From contig CAMKAB010000072.1 of NCBI GenBank assembly GCA_946410375.1, positions 1-5,521 on the forward strand: 5,521 nucleotides of DNA, given 5' to 3'. The stretch comes from an uncultured Spirochaetaceae bacterium (lineage in GTDB: Bacteria > Spirochaetota > Spirochaetia > Sphaerochaetales > Sphaerochaetaceae). The notes below the pieces were generated by a model. The model was not told where the DNA came from. It made no database searches and was given only the letters and a program-made list of their open reading frames with translations. Position 1 is the first letter of the stretch, and every line of letters starts with the position of its first letter. Position numbers and translations under genes: made by a program. Below, one piece after another: positions 1 to 5,465 of the stretch.

Positions 1-236
1 ATATCAAGCAAATCCGCATTGTTATCAAAACAGGGAATAACGATTCCGCTCTCTCTTAAAGCGCGAAGAGTGGCGAAAAGATGGGACGAATGAAGGATTC
101 CGTCCCGGGTAAAAAGACTTTTCTCCATGAAAAGGGAATAAAACTCAACGCCTCCGAACCCGAAATCCTTTGCGGCTTCCAAACAGCCGTTCCAGGAGCC
201 GAAATTCCAACCGCGAGTGGAAAAACAAAGGTTCAT
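1..236 (-). CDS. Xylose isomerase-like TIM-barrel protein, N-terminal part
   Basis: This is the first 78 codons of a gene that continues past the left edge. I translated it by hand from an ATG at 236; the protein begins MNLCFSTRGW, followed by GCLEAAKDFGFGGVEFYS. A short beta strand ending in S-T-R-G-W, then a helix and 'G-F-x-G-V-E-F', is the usual opening of the sugar phosphate isomerase/epimerase (AP endonuclease family 2) TIM barrel. A second strand with I-V-I-P-C-F-D follows near residue 67. The start overlaps the stop of the upstream LeuA-like gene as ATGA, so the two are probably co-transcribed and translationally coupled. Family members are metal-dependent isomerases, epimerases or dehydratases, but the metal ligands lie downstream and are not visible. 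Substrate cannot be assigned, and additional domains may follow outside the window. Confidence 0.75.
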   Translation of the reverse strand, partial: MNLCFSTRGWNFGSWNGCLEAAKDFGFGGVEFYSLFMEKSLFTRDGILHSSHLFATLRALRESGIVIPCFDNNADLLD

Positions 237-1642
237 ACGGCGTTCTCCTTGTTGTCGTATTCTATTTTATTCAAGGCGTTCACATACGCCATAATGCTGG
301 AACCGATAATGTCCGTGGAAACTCCGCGTCCCGAATACACGCGTCCGTTCGCCCTAAGCTTCACAATCGCTTCTCCCATCGCTTCCCTGCCCTCGGTTAC
401 CGTTTGAATCTGGAAATCATCCAGTTCGTAGTGCCGTCCCGTGATTTTTTCAATCGCAAGGAACGAAGCGTCTATCGGACCGTCGCCTACGGACACCTCT
501 TCCAATATTTCGCCGCTGCGCTTCATGCGCACATGGCTTGTGGCTGAAATGGTGTTTCCGGCGTTTATGATAAAATAATCAAGCGTGTAAGTGGGAGTGA
601 TCTGCATTGCGGAAGAAGCGATTATCGCTTCCAGGTCTCTTGTGTGGACGCTCGCTTTCTTCTTCGCCACGTCTTTGAACACCTTGAACACCGTTTCGAA
701 TTCTTCCTCCGAGAGCTCGTATCCCAAAGCGCGGATTTCCCGCGCGATATCCTCTCTCGTATCGGAAAGGGTGAAAACGGCATTGGAGGTTTTATCTCTC
801 ACTCCGTCCTCAAACGGCGTACGCGCATCCCGCTCAGGCATGTACATCTTATTAATCAAAGACATGATTCTGGATATTTCAATGGTGTTCACCGAGGTAT
901 CGCACCCGAGTTCTTCGGATTTTCCGCTTAATATGCGGACAATGTTCTCCGTACTTGCGAAAAATGGAGAAACGCACTGGGTTTTTATCTCGCTTACTCC
1001 CGCCTCAAGAGCGTATATTGAATTCACATCCGCAAGATGAAGATTGTTCGTTATCTGAACGGCGTAGCGATGCGAAGGGAATCCGCCTGAAATCACCTCT
1101 TTTAAAAACGGCACGATATTCTGAGGCATAAACGCCGAATCATCATCGCAGATCGTTATAATATCAGCATCCGCGCCCTCTTCTTCAGCCTTTTTCAAAA
1201 CGCTCATCTCCGCCCTGCCGGCATCTTTCAGCAAAAGCTCTACTTCCCATCCCGGAAGACTCTTCGCATACGAAACAGACTCCTTGATGAGCGAAAGCAT
1301 ACTCTCCGCTTTTTTATGAAAAAAATATTCCATCTGTACGGAACTCACCGGGAGCGCAATCTGCATGCGTCTTTTAAGTGCTTTTCCGGTAAGATTGTAC
1401 AGGGTATCCGTCTCTTCTTTTGAAGGATTGGTACTGCAAACACAAATACTCGCATTCTTAACGCTTTCGGAAACGGATTTGATAAACAGGCTGTCCTCGC
1501 GCATATTCGCAAGGGGAGGGATTTCTATAACATCCGTTCCCAATCTGTCTAAAAATTTTACGAGTTCCAAGCGCTGCCTGAACGTTAAGGTCTTTGATTC
1601 CTTTTGTTTAAGCGTGGTGTCGCTGATTGTAATCCTCTTCAT
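233..1642 (-). CDS. LeuA-like protein with degenerate catalytic barrel and intact regulatory domain
   Basis: A 469-residue protein with the layout of 2-isopropylmalate/citramalate synthases: an N-terminal HMGL-like TIM barrel (about 1-265), a helical linker (about 290-345, with 'LGYELSEEEFETVFKVFKD') and a C-terminal LeuA allosteric dimer domain (about 350-462, with GDGPIDASFLAIE, TEGREAMGEA and GRGVSTDIIGSS). The active site is not conserved. The usual D-T-T-L-R-D-G-E-Q reads DTTLKQKES (8-16), so the catalytic Arg and metal-binding Asp are K12 and Q13. The HxHND metal motif reads QITNN (196-200). The N-G-I-G-E-R-A-G-N loop is lost (222-232). The linker segment that normally carries the second catalytic His is shortened, which fits a length below the usual ~510. 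The frame is fully open, so this looks like a maintained protein rather than a decayed gene. Start ATG at 1642 has GGGAG five bases upstream. It is probably non-catalytic or has a different chemistry; a LeuA annotation would mislead. Confidence 0.85.
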   Translation of the reverse strand: MKRITISDTTLKQKESKTLTFRQRLELVKFLDRLGTDVIEIPPLANMREDSLFIKSVSESVKNASICVCSTNPSKEETDTLYNLTGKALKRRMQIALPVSSVQMEYFFHKKAESMLSLIKESVSYAKSLPGWEVELLLKDAGRAEMSVLKKAEEEGADADIITICDDDSAFMPQNIVPFLKEVISGGFPSHRYAVQITNNLHLADVNSIYALEAGVSEIKTQCVSPFFASTENIVRILSGKSEELGCDTSVNTIEISRIMSLINKMYMPERDARTPFEDGVRDKTSNAVFTLSDTREDIAREIRALGYELSEEEFETVFKVFKDVAKKKASVHTRDLEAIIASSAMQITPTYTLDYFIINAGNTISATSHVRMKRSGEILEEVSVGDGPIDASFLAIEKITGRHYELDDFQIQTVTEGREAMGEAIVKLRANGRVYSGRGVSTDIIGSSIMAYVNALNKIEYDNKENAV

Positions 1643-1835
1643 ATTCTCTCCCGCATTTCAGTTTCGCAAAGCCGGAGCAAGACTAATCGAAATTGCGCCG
1701 CACTTCCGCACAAAACCCGCATACGGAGCGCAAAAACCGCACTTATCCTGCAATAATCCGACGAATGCTTCCGAACCCGGGCTCTCATTTTTCCGCTGCA
1801 AAGACGCGCCGGTCCGAAATTCTGAAATCTCTATA
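1643..1835 (-). other. Leader region of the LeuA-like operon
   Basis: About 190 bases separate the proposed promoter from the LeuA-like start. The Shine-Dalgarno GGGAG sits at 1648-1652. The leader is rich in TGCGG/TTTGCG words and holds a long-range inverted repeat (TTGCGC at 1728-1733 against GCGCAA at 1692-1697 on the minus strand). There is no T-run after it, so it is not a terminator. I saw no T-box core or convincing leader peptide. A 72-codon open frame (1658-1876) exists but has no ribosome-binding site and no recognisable motif. Confidence 0.35.
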
Positions 1836-1864
1836 TTTATTCCCAATAAGGACTTAACTTTCAA
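1836..1864 (-). promoter_or_regulatory. Candidate sigma70-type promoter for the LeuA-like operon
   Basis: On the minus strand TTGAAA (1864-1859) and AATAAA (1841-1836) are separated by 17 bases, matching the -35 consensus at 5 of 6 and the -10 at 4 of 6. It is the best-spaced pair I found between the upstream terminator and the gene, but the region is AT-rich and chance matches are likely. Confidence 0.35.
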
Positions 1865-1960
1865 ATTCATACGCATGCCGCATCGTTTTTCCGATATTGC
1901 ATCATTATTATTTCAATAAACATCGCATCGAAAACAATGCCGCATTAAAATCAATGAAAT

Positions 1961-2005
1961 AAAAAAAGATAAAGAGCCCCCGGGATTGGCCTTAAATTCT
2001 CCCGG
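1961..2005 (-). terminator. Intrinsic terminator after leucine dehydrogenase
   Basis: On the minus strand CCGGGA (2005-2000) pairs with TCCCGG (1985-1980) around a 14-base loop. A T-rich stretch follows, ending in seven Ts at 1967-1961. It lies 56 bases after the dehydrogenase stop. The plus strand also has seven Ts (2011-2017) after the hairpin, so it could act in both directions. Confidence 0.65.
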
Positions 2006-2060
2006 AGACATTTTTTTATCGGTATTCCGCCAAACGAAACACCGTAATGACCCGCAGATA

Positions 2061-3098
2061 TTACTTCAAACCGTTTTTGATTCTCTCTTCCGCAAATCGC
2101 TGAGCGATAACGCCTTCCGGCTCACCCGTCTTCTTCGACTCTTCAAGAATGTTGTAAACGGTGTTGTAAATATTGTGCACCTGCACCAAAACCTTTTCCT
2201 TGTCGTAGGTGGTAAAAGCTTCCTGACCCGCATTGATAACTCCGCCGCCGTTAATAATGAAGTCCGGCGCATACGCAATGCCCTTCTTCTTAAGCATTAC
2301 TCCGCATTCATCATCCAAAAGCTGATTGTTCGCAATACCGGCCACAGCTTTGCATTTCAAGGTAGGGATTGTCTTATAATTAAGAGTTGCACCGAGTGCG
2401 CAAGGAGCCAGAATATCGCATTCCGTGCTGTAAATGTCCGCATCAGGGACTTCCTTAGCGCCCCAGGACTTCGCTTCTTCCATATTCTTGCGATTGGAAT
2501 ATGTGGAAACGATAAGATCCGCTCCGAGGTCAAGGAGCTGCTTCGCCATATCAAAACCCACATGTCCGAGTCCCTGAAGCGCAATCTTCACCCCTTTGAG
2601 ACTGTCCGAACCGAACAGGAACTTAGCCACAGCCTTAATGCCGTCTACTCCGCCGATTGCGGTGTACGGGGAAGGATCTCCCGACACTCCGTCCTGACCC
2701 ACAACGTACTTTGTCTTGTTCATCGTCCATGTCATATCCTGAACGGTGGTGTTCACATCTTCCGCAGTATAATACCTGCCGCCCAGGCTATCCACAGCTT
2801 CTCCGTACGCTTCAAAAAGATCCTGACACTTAGCTTTCGGGTCCGCAATGATAACTCCCTTTCCTCCGCCGAGCGGAAGTCCAGCTGCCGCATTTTTGAA
2901 ACTCATACCTCTGGAAAGTCGCAGCACATCAAACAAAGCATCGTCCAAAGATGCGTAAGGATAAAGTCTGCATCCGCCGAGGGCAGGTCCCAGTTTTGTG
3001 CTGTGCACACCGATAATAGCCCTTAATCCTGCTTTTTCATTCTGAAAAAAAGCAACTTCTTCATGACCGTAAGTCTTAATAAATTCAAGATTACTCAC
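2061..3098 (-). CDS. Leucine (branched-chain amino-acid) dehydrogenase
   Basis: A 345-residue Glu/Leu/Phe/Val dehydrogenase that interconverts branched-chain L-amino acids and their 2-oxoacids plus ammonia, in the cytoplasm. Numbered from the GTG start, the substrate-site Lys (MSFKNAAAG) is K68 and the catalytic Lys (LGGGKGVII) is K80, the same numbers as in Bacillus leucine dehydrogenases. ALGGCR at 39-44 and PDFIINGGGVIN at 279-290 also match. The GLGHVG dinucleotide loop is at 176-181. At the end of the next strand, where NAD-dependent members have Asp, the sequence is VSTYSNRK (197-204); Thr replaces the acid and Arg-Lys follow, which suggests NADP(H). A 29-codon N-terminal extension to an ATG at 3185 is open but lacks family similarity, and the GTG has an excellent ribosome-binding site. 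The gene lies downstream of a Leu/Ile/Val-rich leader ORF and terminator, so it is probably controlled by attenuation. It is followed by its own terminator. Confidence 0.9.
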   Translation of the reverse strand: MSNLEFIKTYGHEEVAFFQNEKAGLRAIIGVHSTKLGPALGGCRLYPYASLDDALFDVLRLSRGMSFKNAAAGLPLGGGKGVIIADPKAKCQDLFEAYGEAVDSLGGRYYTAEDVNTTVQDMTWTMNKTKYVVGQDGVSGDPSPYTAIGGVDGIKAVAKFLFGSDSLKGVKIALQGLGHVGFDMAKQLLDLGADLIVSTYSNRKNMEEAKSWGAKEVPDADIYSTECDILAPCALGATLNYKTIPTLKCKAVAGIANNQLLDDECGVMLKKKGIAYAPDFIINGGGVINAGQEAFTTYDKEKVLVQVHNIYNTVYNILEESKKTGEPEGVIAQRFAEERIKNGLK

Positions 3099-3103
3099 TT
3101 TTG

Positions 3104-3111
3104 TCCTCCCT
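3104..3111 (-). promoter_or_regulatory. Shine-Dalgarno that fixes the GTG start of leucine dehydrogenase
   Basis: The minus strand reads AGGGAGGA here. The GGAGG core is six bases from the GTG at 3098. No comparable site precedes the in-frame ATG at 3185. Confidence 0.85.
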
Positions 3112-3149
3112 GTAGACTTTTTTTGTCGGAAATGTTCAAAGTTCCGATT

Positions 3150-3261
3150 CGCAAAGCCCGCTCCGCATTCTGCGCCTTTTCGCACCGCATAGTTCCGCGT
3201 AATTATTCAAGGTTATTGCACACCCCGCCGGGTTTTGCGATTTTACGCAAAGTCCGCTCCG
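3150..3261 (-). repeat. Pair of 16-bp direct repeats in the dehydrogenase leader
   Basis: CGGAGCGGGCTTTGCG (3165-3150) and CGGAGCGGACTTTGCG (3261-3246) differ at one base and are 96 bases apart, between the attenuator terminator and the GTG. A looser relative, GCTCCGGCTTTGCG, occurs just before the LeuA-like gene (about 1664-1677). Role unknown: a protein site, a structured leader element or a chance duplication. Confidence 0.5.
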
Positions 3262-3286
3262 AAAACTTCAAAATCTCCCGTATAAC

Positions 3287-3318
3287 AAAAAAAGGTTCCA
3301 ACCTTTCGGCAGGAACCT
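3287..3318 (-). terminator. Attenuator terminator between leader ORF and leucine dehydrogenase
   Basis: On the minus strand AGGTTCC (3318-3312) pairs perfectly with GGAACCT (3299-3293). After a U-U mismatch the stem continues as GCC/GGT closed by a GAAA tetraloop. The final T of the stem and six more Ts (3293-3287) form the T-run. This is a textbook intrinsic terminator, but it lies about 190 bases upstream of the dehydrogenase start and 28 bases after the stop of the small leader ORF. It would therefore stop transcripts before they reach the gene unless antitermination occurs. Confidence 0.85.
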
Positions 3319-3358
3319 ATTTCTTCTATGCTTCTTTTATAAAATATCAGGCACCTGC
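3309..3358 (-). promoter_or_regulatory. Predicted antiterminator pairing (regions 2 and 3)
   Basis: GCAGGTGCCT at 3358-3349, the last codons of the leader ORF up to the first base of its stop, can pair with AGGTTCCTGC at 3318-3309, the ascending arm of the terminator. Nine of ten positions pair (one is G-U) with a single U-U mismatch. This pairing excludes the terminator hairpin. An alternative 1:2 hairpin can form between GCACTT (3397-3392, leader codons 8-9) and AAGTGC (3362-3357), which overlaps region 2 by two bases. Together these give the alternatives expected of translation-coupled attenuation. The pairings were found by eye; no folding energies were computed. Confidence 0.6.
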
Positions 3359-3418
3359 ACTTCCGGCATTTCTAATAATGAGTACGAGAATAAGTGCTAT
3401 CAAAAATAATCCTGACAT
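3347..3418 (-). CDS. Branched-chain amino-acid leader peptide (23 aa)
   Basis: ATG at 3418 to TGA at 3347-3349 encodes a 23-residue peptide that starts MSGLFLIALILVLII and ends RNAGSAGA. Codons 4-15 include five Leu (TTA, TTG, CTT, CTC, CTC), four Ile (ATA, three ATT) and one Val (GTA), so ten of twelve are branched-chain codons. Such clusters are known from the leader peptides of the enterobacterial ilv operons, where ribosome stalling during starvation controls a downstream terminator. Here a terminator and a leucine dehydrogenase gene follow, and the 3' end of the ORF can form an antiterminator. An AAGG ten bases before the ATG is a modest ribosome-binding site. The alternative reading is a small single-span membrane peptide, since the core is also hydrophobic. 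The position, codon run and RNA pairings favour a leader peptide. Confidence 0.7.
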   Translation of the reverse strand: MSGLFLIALILVLIIRNAGSAGA

Positions 3419-3439
3419 TTCTTTCTTACCTTCAGCGTT

Positions 3440-3468
3440 ATTCTAAGGTAATAGGGGTAACATTTGAA
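3440..3468 (-). promoter_or_regulatory. Candidate promoter of the leader peptide-dehydrogenase unit
   Basis: On the minus strand TTCAAA (3468-3463) and TAGAAT (3445-3440) are 17 bases apart; the -10 matches consensus at 5 of 6. Transcription from about 3433 would place the leader ATG some 15 bases into the RNA, a short leader with the AAGG near its very 5' end. A second candidate lies farther up: TTGCAA (3541-3536), 17 bases, TATGTT (3518-3513), in a very A/T-rich tract. Confidence 0.5.
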
Positions 3469-3560
3469 CAACGCCATTTAAAACACAAAGTTAGCAACTT
3501 TTTGTTTTTTATAACATAAACTTTTTTTTAACCTTTTGCAATAGAAGAAATAAAATTATT

Positions 3561-3603
3561 AAAAAAAATTCAGCCTCCGTAAATTTTTGAAAAGTGAGCC
3601 TGA
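3561..3603 (-). terminator. Possible second minus-strand terminator
   Basis: On the minus strand TCAGGCTC (3603-3596) pairs with GAGGCTGA (3577-3570) with one mismatch across an 18-base loop. One base later a run of eight Ts follows (3568-3561). It would catch readthrough from the met operon or end a small RNA transcribed through the tandem repeats. The long loop and the mismatch make it uncertain. Confidence 0.4.
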
Positions 3604-3649
3604 GGAGAGAACCTCCGGATACAGTATTAGCCATGTAACGAATCAAGGT

Positions 3650-3811
3650 GAAGAAACAGAATTTTCAGATGAAGAAAGAGAATCTTAAAGCGGAGAAAGA
3701 GAATTCATCAGGGCAGCCATAGCGATCCGCCAGGCGGAGAAACATAATTCATCAGGGCAGCCATAACGATCCGCCAGGCGGAGAAACATTATTCATCAGG
3801 GCAGCCATAGC
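3650..3811. repeat. 44-bp tandem repeat, about 2.8 copies, with degenerate lead-in
   Basis: Full units start at 3691 and 3735, and a third, diverging after about 3811, starts at 3779. The units differ by only a few bases. Each carries the core TTCATCAGGGCAGCCAT; the first two also contain TCCGCCAGGCGGA, a near-perfect inverted repeat with one central base. The period of 44 is not a multiple of three and each frame closes quickly, so it is not a coding repeat. Two shorter relatives of the unit start (GAAGAAACAGAAT at 3650 and GAAGAAAGAGAAT at 3671) precede it at 21-base steps. The rest of the gap (3600-3910) shows no gene. Confidence 0.85.
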
Positions 3812-3912
3812 CAAAGCGCCTTCCGAAGGTTTTAATCTTGCTGCTGCCTTCTTCAAGACGTCCCGTGTTCTTGCAGGTCCCGCTTATTCCGCGAATTTTC
3901 GGGAAGATCCGT

Positions 3913-3948
3913 AAAAAAACCCGCCCGGGAGACAATCCCGAACGGGCG
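3913..3948 (-). terminator. Intrinsic terminator of the met operon
   Basis: On the minus strand CGCCC (3948-3944) pairs with GGGCG (3926-3922). The stem continues with GGGA/TCCC after a small bulge. A tract of seven Ts follows at 3919-3913. It lies about 23 bases after the metQ stop. Confidence 0.85.
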
Positions 3949-3970
3949 ATTCAATCATAAATGAATTAAA

Positions 3971-4798
3971 TCAGAACACAAGCACGACTTCGCCGTTCTT
4001 ATAGCGATCGGAAACCCAGCTCTTAACCTTTTCGGACTGAAGAGCATTTACAAGAGCCTTCACAGCCGGCTTATTCTCGTTTCCGCTCTTTACGCAAATA
4101 ATATTCACGTACGGAGACGCCGCATTCTCAACGATAAGTCCGTCCTTTGAAGAATTAAGACCGGCAGGAATTGCGTAATTACCGTTAATAATCGCCGCAT
4201 CCACATCTGAAAGAACTCTCGGAAGAGACGCCGCCTCAATCTCTCTGAACTTAAGATTCAGGGGATTGGATGAGATGTCCATCGGAACGCTTTCAAGGTT
4301 GCTCATATCCTTTAATGCGATAATACCCGCATTTGCGAGCAACAACAACGCTCTGCCCTCATTCGTAGGGTCGTTAGGGATTGCGATTGTCGCACCCTTC
4401 GGAATATCGTTAATGCTCTTGTACTTGGACGAATACAATGCAAGCGGCTCGATATGAATACCTCCCGCATTCACCAAATGATATCCATGTTCCGTGTTAA
4501 ATGAATTCATATATGGAATATGCTGAAAGAAGTTCGCATCAATCTCTGAGCTTTCAACTGCATCATTCGGTGTTACGTAGTCCGTAAATTCTTTAACTTC
4601 CAAAACGTAGCCCTGCTTTGCCATATCATCAACAATCAAACGAAGCATTTCAGCATGGGGCTCCGGAGTAGCACCTACAACAATTTTGTTAGCATTTTTC
4701 TCTTTTCCGCCCTTTGCGAAAACAGAAAAAGCACAAAGTAAAACGAGCATTACAATCAAAAATTTTCTCATAATACTTTTCGGGTTCCGTAAAAACAT
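3971..4798 (-). CDS. metQ: Methionine ABC transporter substrate-binding protein MetQ (NlpA family)
   Basis: A 275-residue exported binding protein that delivers methionine (possibly D-Met or related compounds) to MetNI. Family blocks are clear: GATPEPHAEML (42-52), VKEFTDYVTPNDAV (68-81), DANFFQHIPY (87-96), GGIHIEPLALYS (112-123), the signature IPNDPTNEGRALLLL (140-154) and INGNYA (204-209), whose Asn contacts the ligand in characterised members. The signal sequence has a hydrophobic core at about 13-25 and a likely signal peptidase I site after VFA (A28), followed by KGGKEK. The only nearby Cys (C22) is inside the core and preceded by Leu-Leu, so no normal lipobox is seen, although MetQ proteins are usually lipoproteins. 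The ATG at 4798 has AGGGA five bases upstream; an ATG nine codons later (MRKF) gives a more standard signal peptide but lacks a good site. It starts 10 bases after the metI stop. Confidence 0.93.
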   Translation of the reverse strand: MFLRNPKSIMRKFLIVMLVLLCAFSVFAKGGKEKNANKIVVGATPEPHAEMLRLIVDDMAKQGYVLEVKEFTDYVTPNDAVESSEIDANFFQHIPYMNSFNTEHGYHLVNAGGIHIEPLALYSSKYKSINDIPKGATIAIPNDPTNEGRALLLLANAGIIALKDMSNLESVPMDISSNPLNLKFREIEAASLPRVLSDVDAAIINGNYAIPAGLNSSKDGLIVENAASPYVNIICVKSGNENKPAVKALVNALQSEKVKSWVSDRYKNGEVVLVF

Positions 4799-4808
4799 AC
4801 GGTTCCCT

Positions 4809-5465
4809 TTACCTCCTTTTTATCATTTTAGAACTTATCCTGCCTCCTGCAAGCTGGATGAGTTCCACCAGTAATATAATTATAATCACAGACACGAACA
4901 TCACATCGCTTCTAAAGCGCTGATATCCGTATCGTATCGCCAAGTCTCCGAGTCCTCCGCCTCCGATAGCGCCGGCCATAGCGGAATACCCGATAAGATT
5001 GATAATCGTAAGGGTGATTCCTGACACAAGAGAGGGCATCGCCTCGGGTAAAAGCACCTTGAACACAATCTGAGAATTCGTAGAGCCCATTGCCCGTGCT
5101 GCGAGAATCACTCCCGAATCAACCTCTTTAAGCGCCGTTTCTATCACTCTCGCCACAAAAGGCGCCGCCGCAATTGAAAGAGGAACGATAGTGGCTTTCG
5201 TACCGATGGACGTTCCCAAAATCAGTCTTGAGAGCGGAAACAGCAAAATCATAAGAATAATAAACGGAAAAGACCGCAAAATGTTCACTATCTTGCTCAA
5301 AACCATGTTCAAAACAGGTCGGGGAATTATTCCGCCCTCTTCCTCTTTTCCCGTTATGCACAGCAGAATCCCTATCGGCAAGCCCAAAACGAGGGAGAAA
5401 AGAGTTGAAAACAACACCATTTCCAGCGTTTGCAATGTACTTTCCAAAACCAAATTCCAAATCAT
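4809..5465 (-). CDS. metI: Methionine ABC transporter permease MetI
   Basis: A 218-residue inner-membrane permease with about five membrane spans (roughly 14-37, 60-83, 90-108, 147-166, 188-207). The cytoplasmic EAA loop that docks on the ATPase is at 122-142 (AARAMGSTNSQIVFKVLLPE, with the conserved Gly and the LP pair). The MetI-typical GAIGGGGLGDLAIRYGY is at 165-181. Length is normal for the family. The ATG overlaps the TGA of metN as ATGA, with GAGG ten bases upstream inside metN. The last codons (AAA AGG AGG) double as a GGAGG sequence upstream of metQ, consistent with coupled expression. Confidence 0.95.
   Translation of the reverse strand: MIWNLVLESTLQTLEMVLFSTLFSLVLGLPIGILLCITGKEEEGGIIPRPVLNMVLSKIVNILRSFPFIILMILLFPLSRLILGTSIGTKATIVPLSIAAAPFVARVIETALKEVDSGVILAARAMGSTNSQIVFKVLLPEAMPSLVSGITLTIINLIGYSAMAGAIGGGGLGDLAIRYGYQRFRSDVMFVSVIIIILLVELIQLAGGRISSKMIKRR

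Noticed and set aside
1643..1835. T-box riboswitch ahead of the LeuA-like gene (a GGACCGGCGCG word caught the eye)
   Set aside because: It does not match the T-box core, and no terminator with competing antiterminator follows it.
1658..1876. A 72-codon minus-strand frame just upstream of the LeuA-like gene
   Set aside because: No ribosome-binding site, no recognisable motif, and it covers the proposed leader. I treat it as a chance open frame.
1986..3026. A long (346-codon) plus-strand open frame
   Set aside because: It lies antisense to the leucine dehydrogenase gene, and its translation has no family features. The minus-strand frame carries clear catalytic motifs.
3099..3185. N-terminal extension of leucine dehydrogenase to the ATG at 3185
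   Set aside because: The extra 29 residues have no family counterpart and would run through the ribosome-binding site. The GTG at 3098 restores the standard Lys68/Lys80 numbering.
3691..3811. CRISPR array or hammerhead ribozyme in the tandem repeats
   Set aside because: There are no unique spacers between the units; the whole 44-bp unit repeats. The CTGATGA word on the minus strand lacks the matching GAAA and stems of a hammerhead core.
3720..3811. Short ORFs starting ATGGCTGCCCTG in each repeat unit on the minus strand
   Set aside because: Each closes after about 18 codons, has no ribosome-binding site, and the 44-base period would not keep a reading frame.
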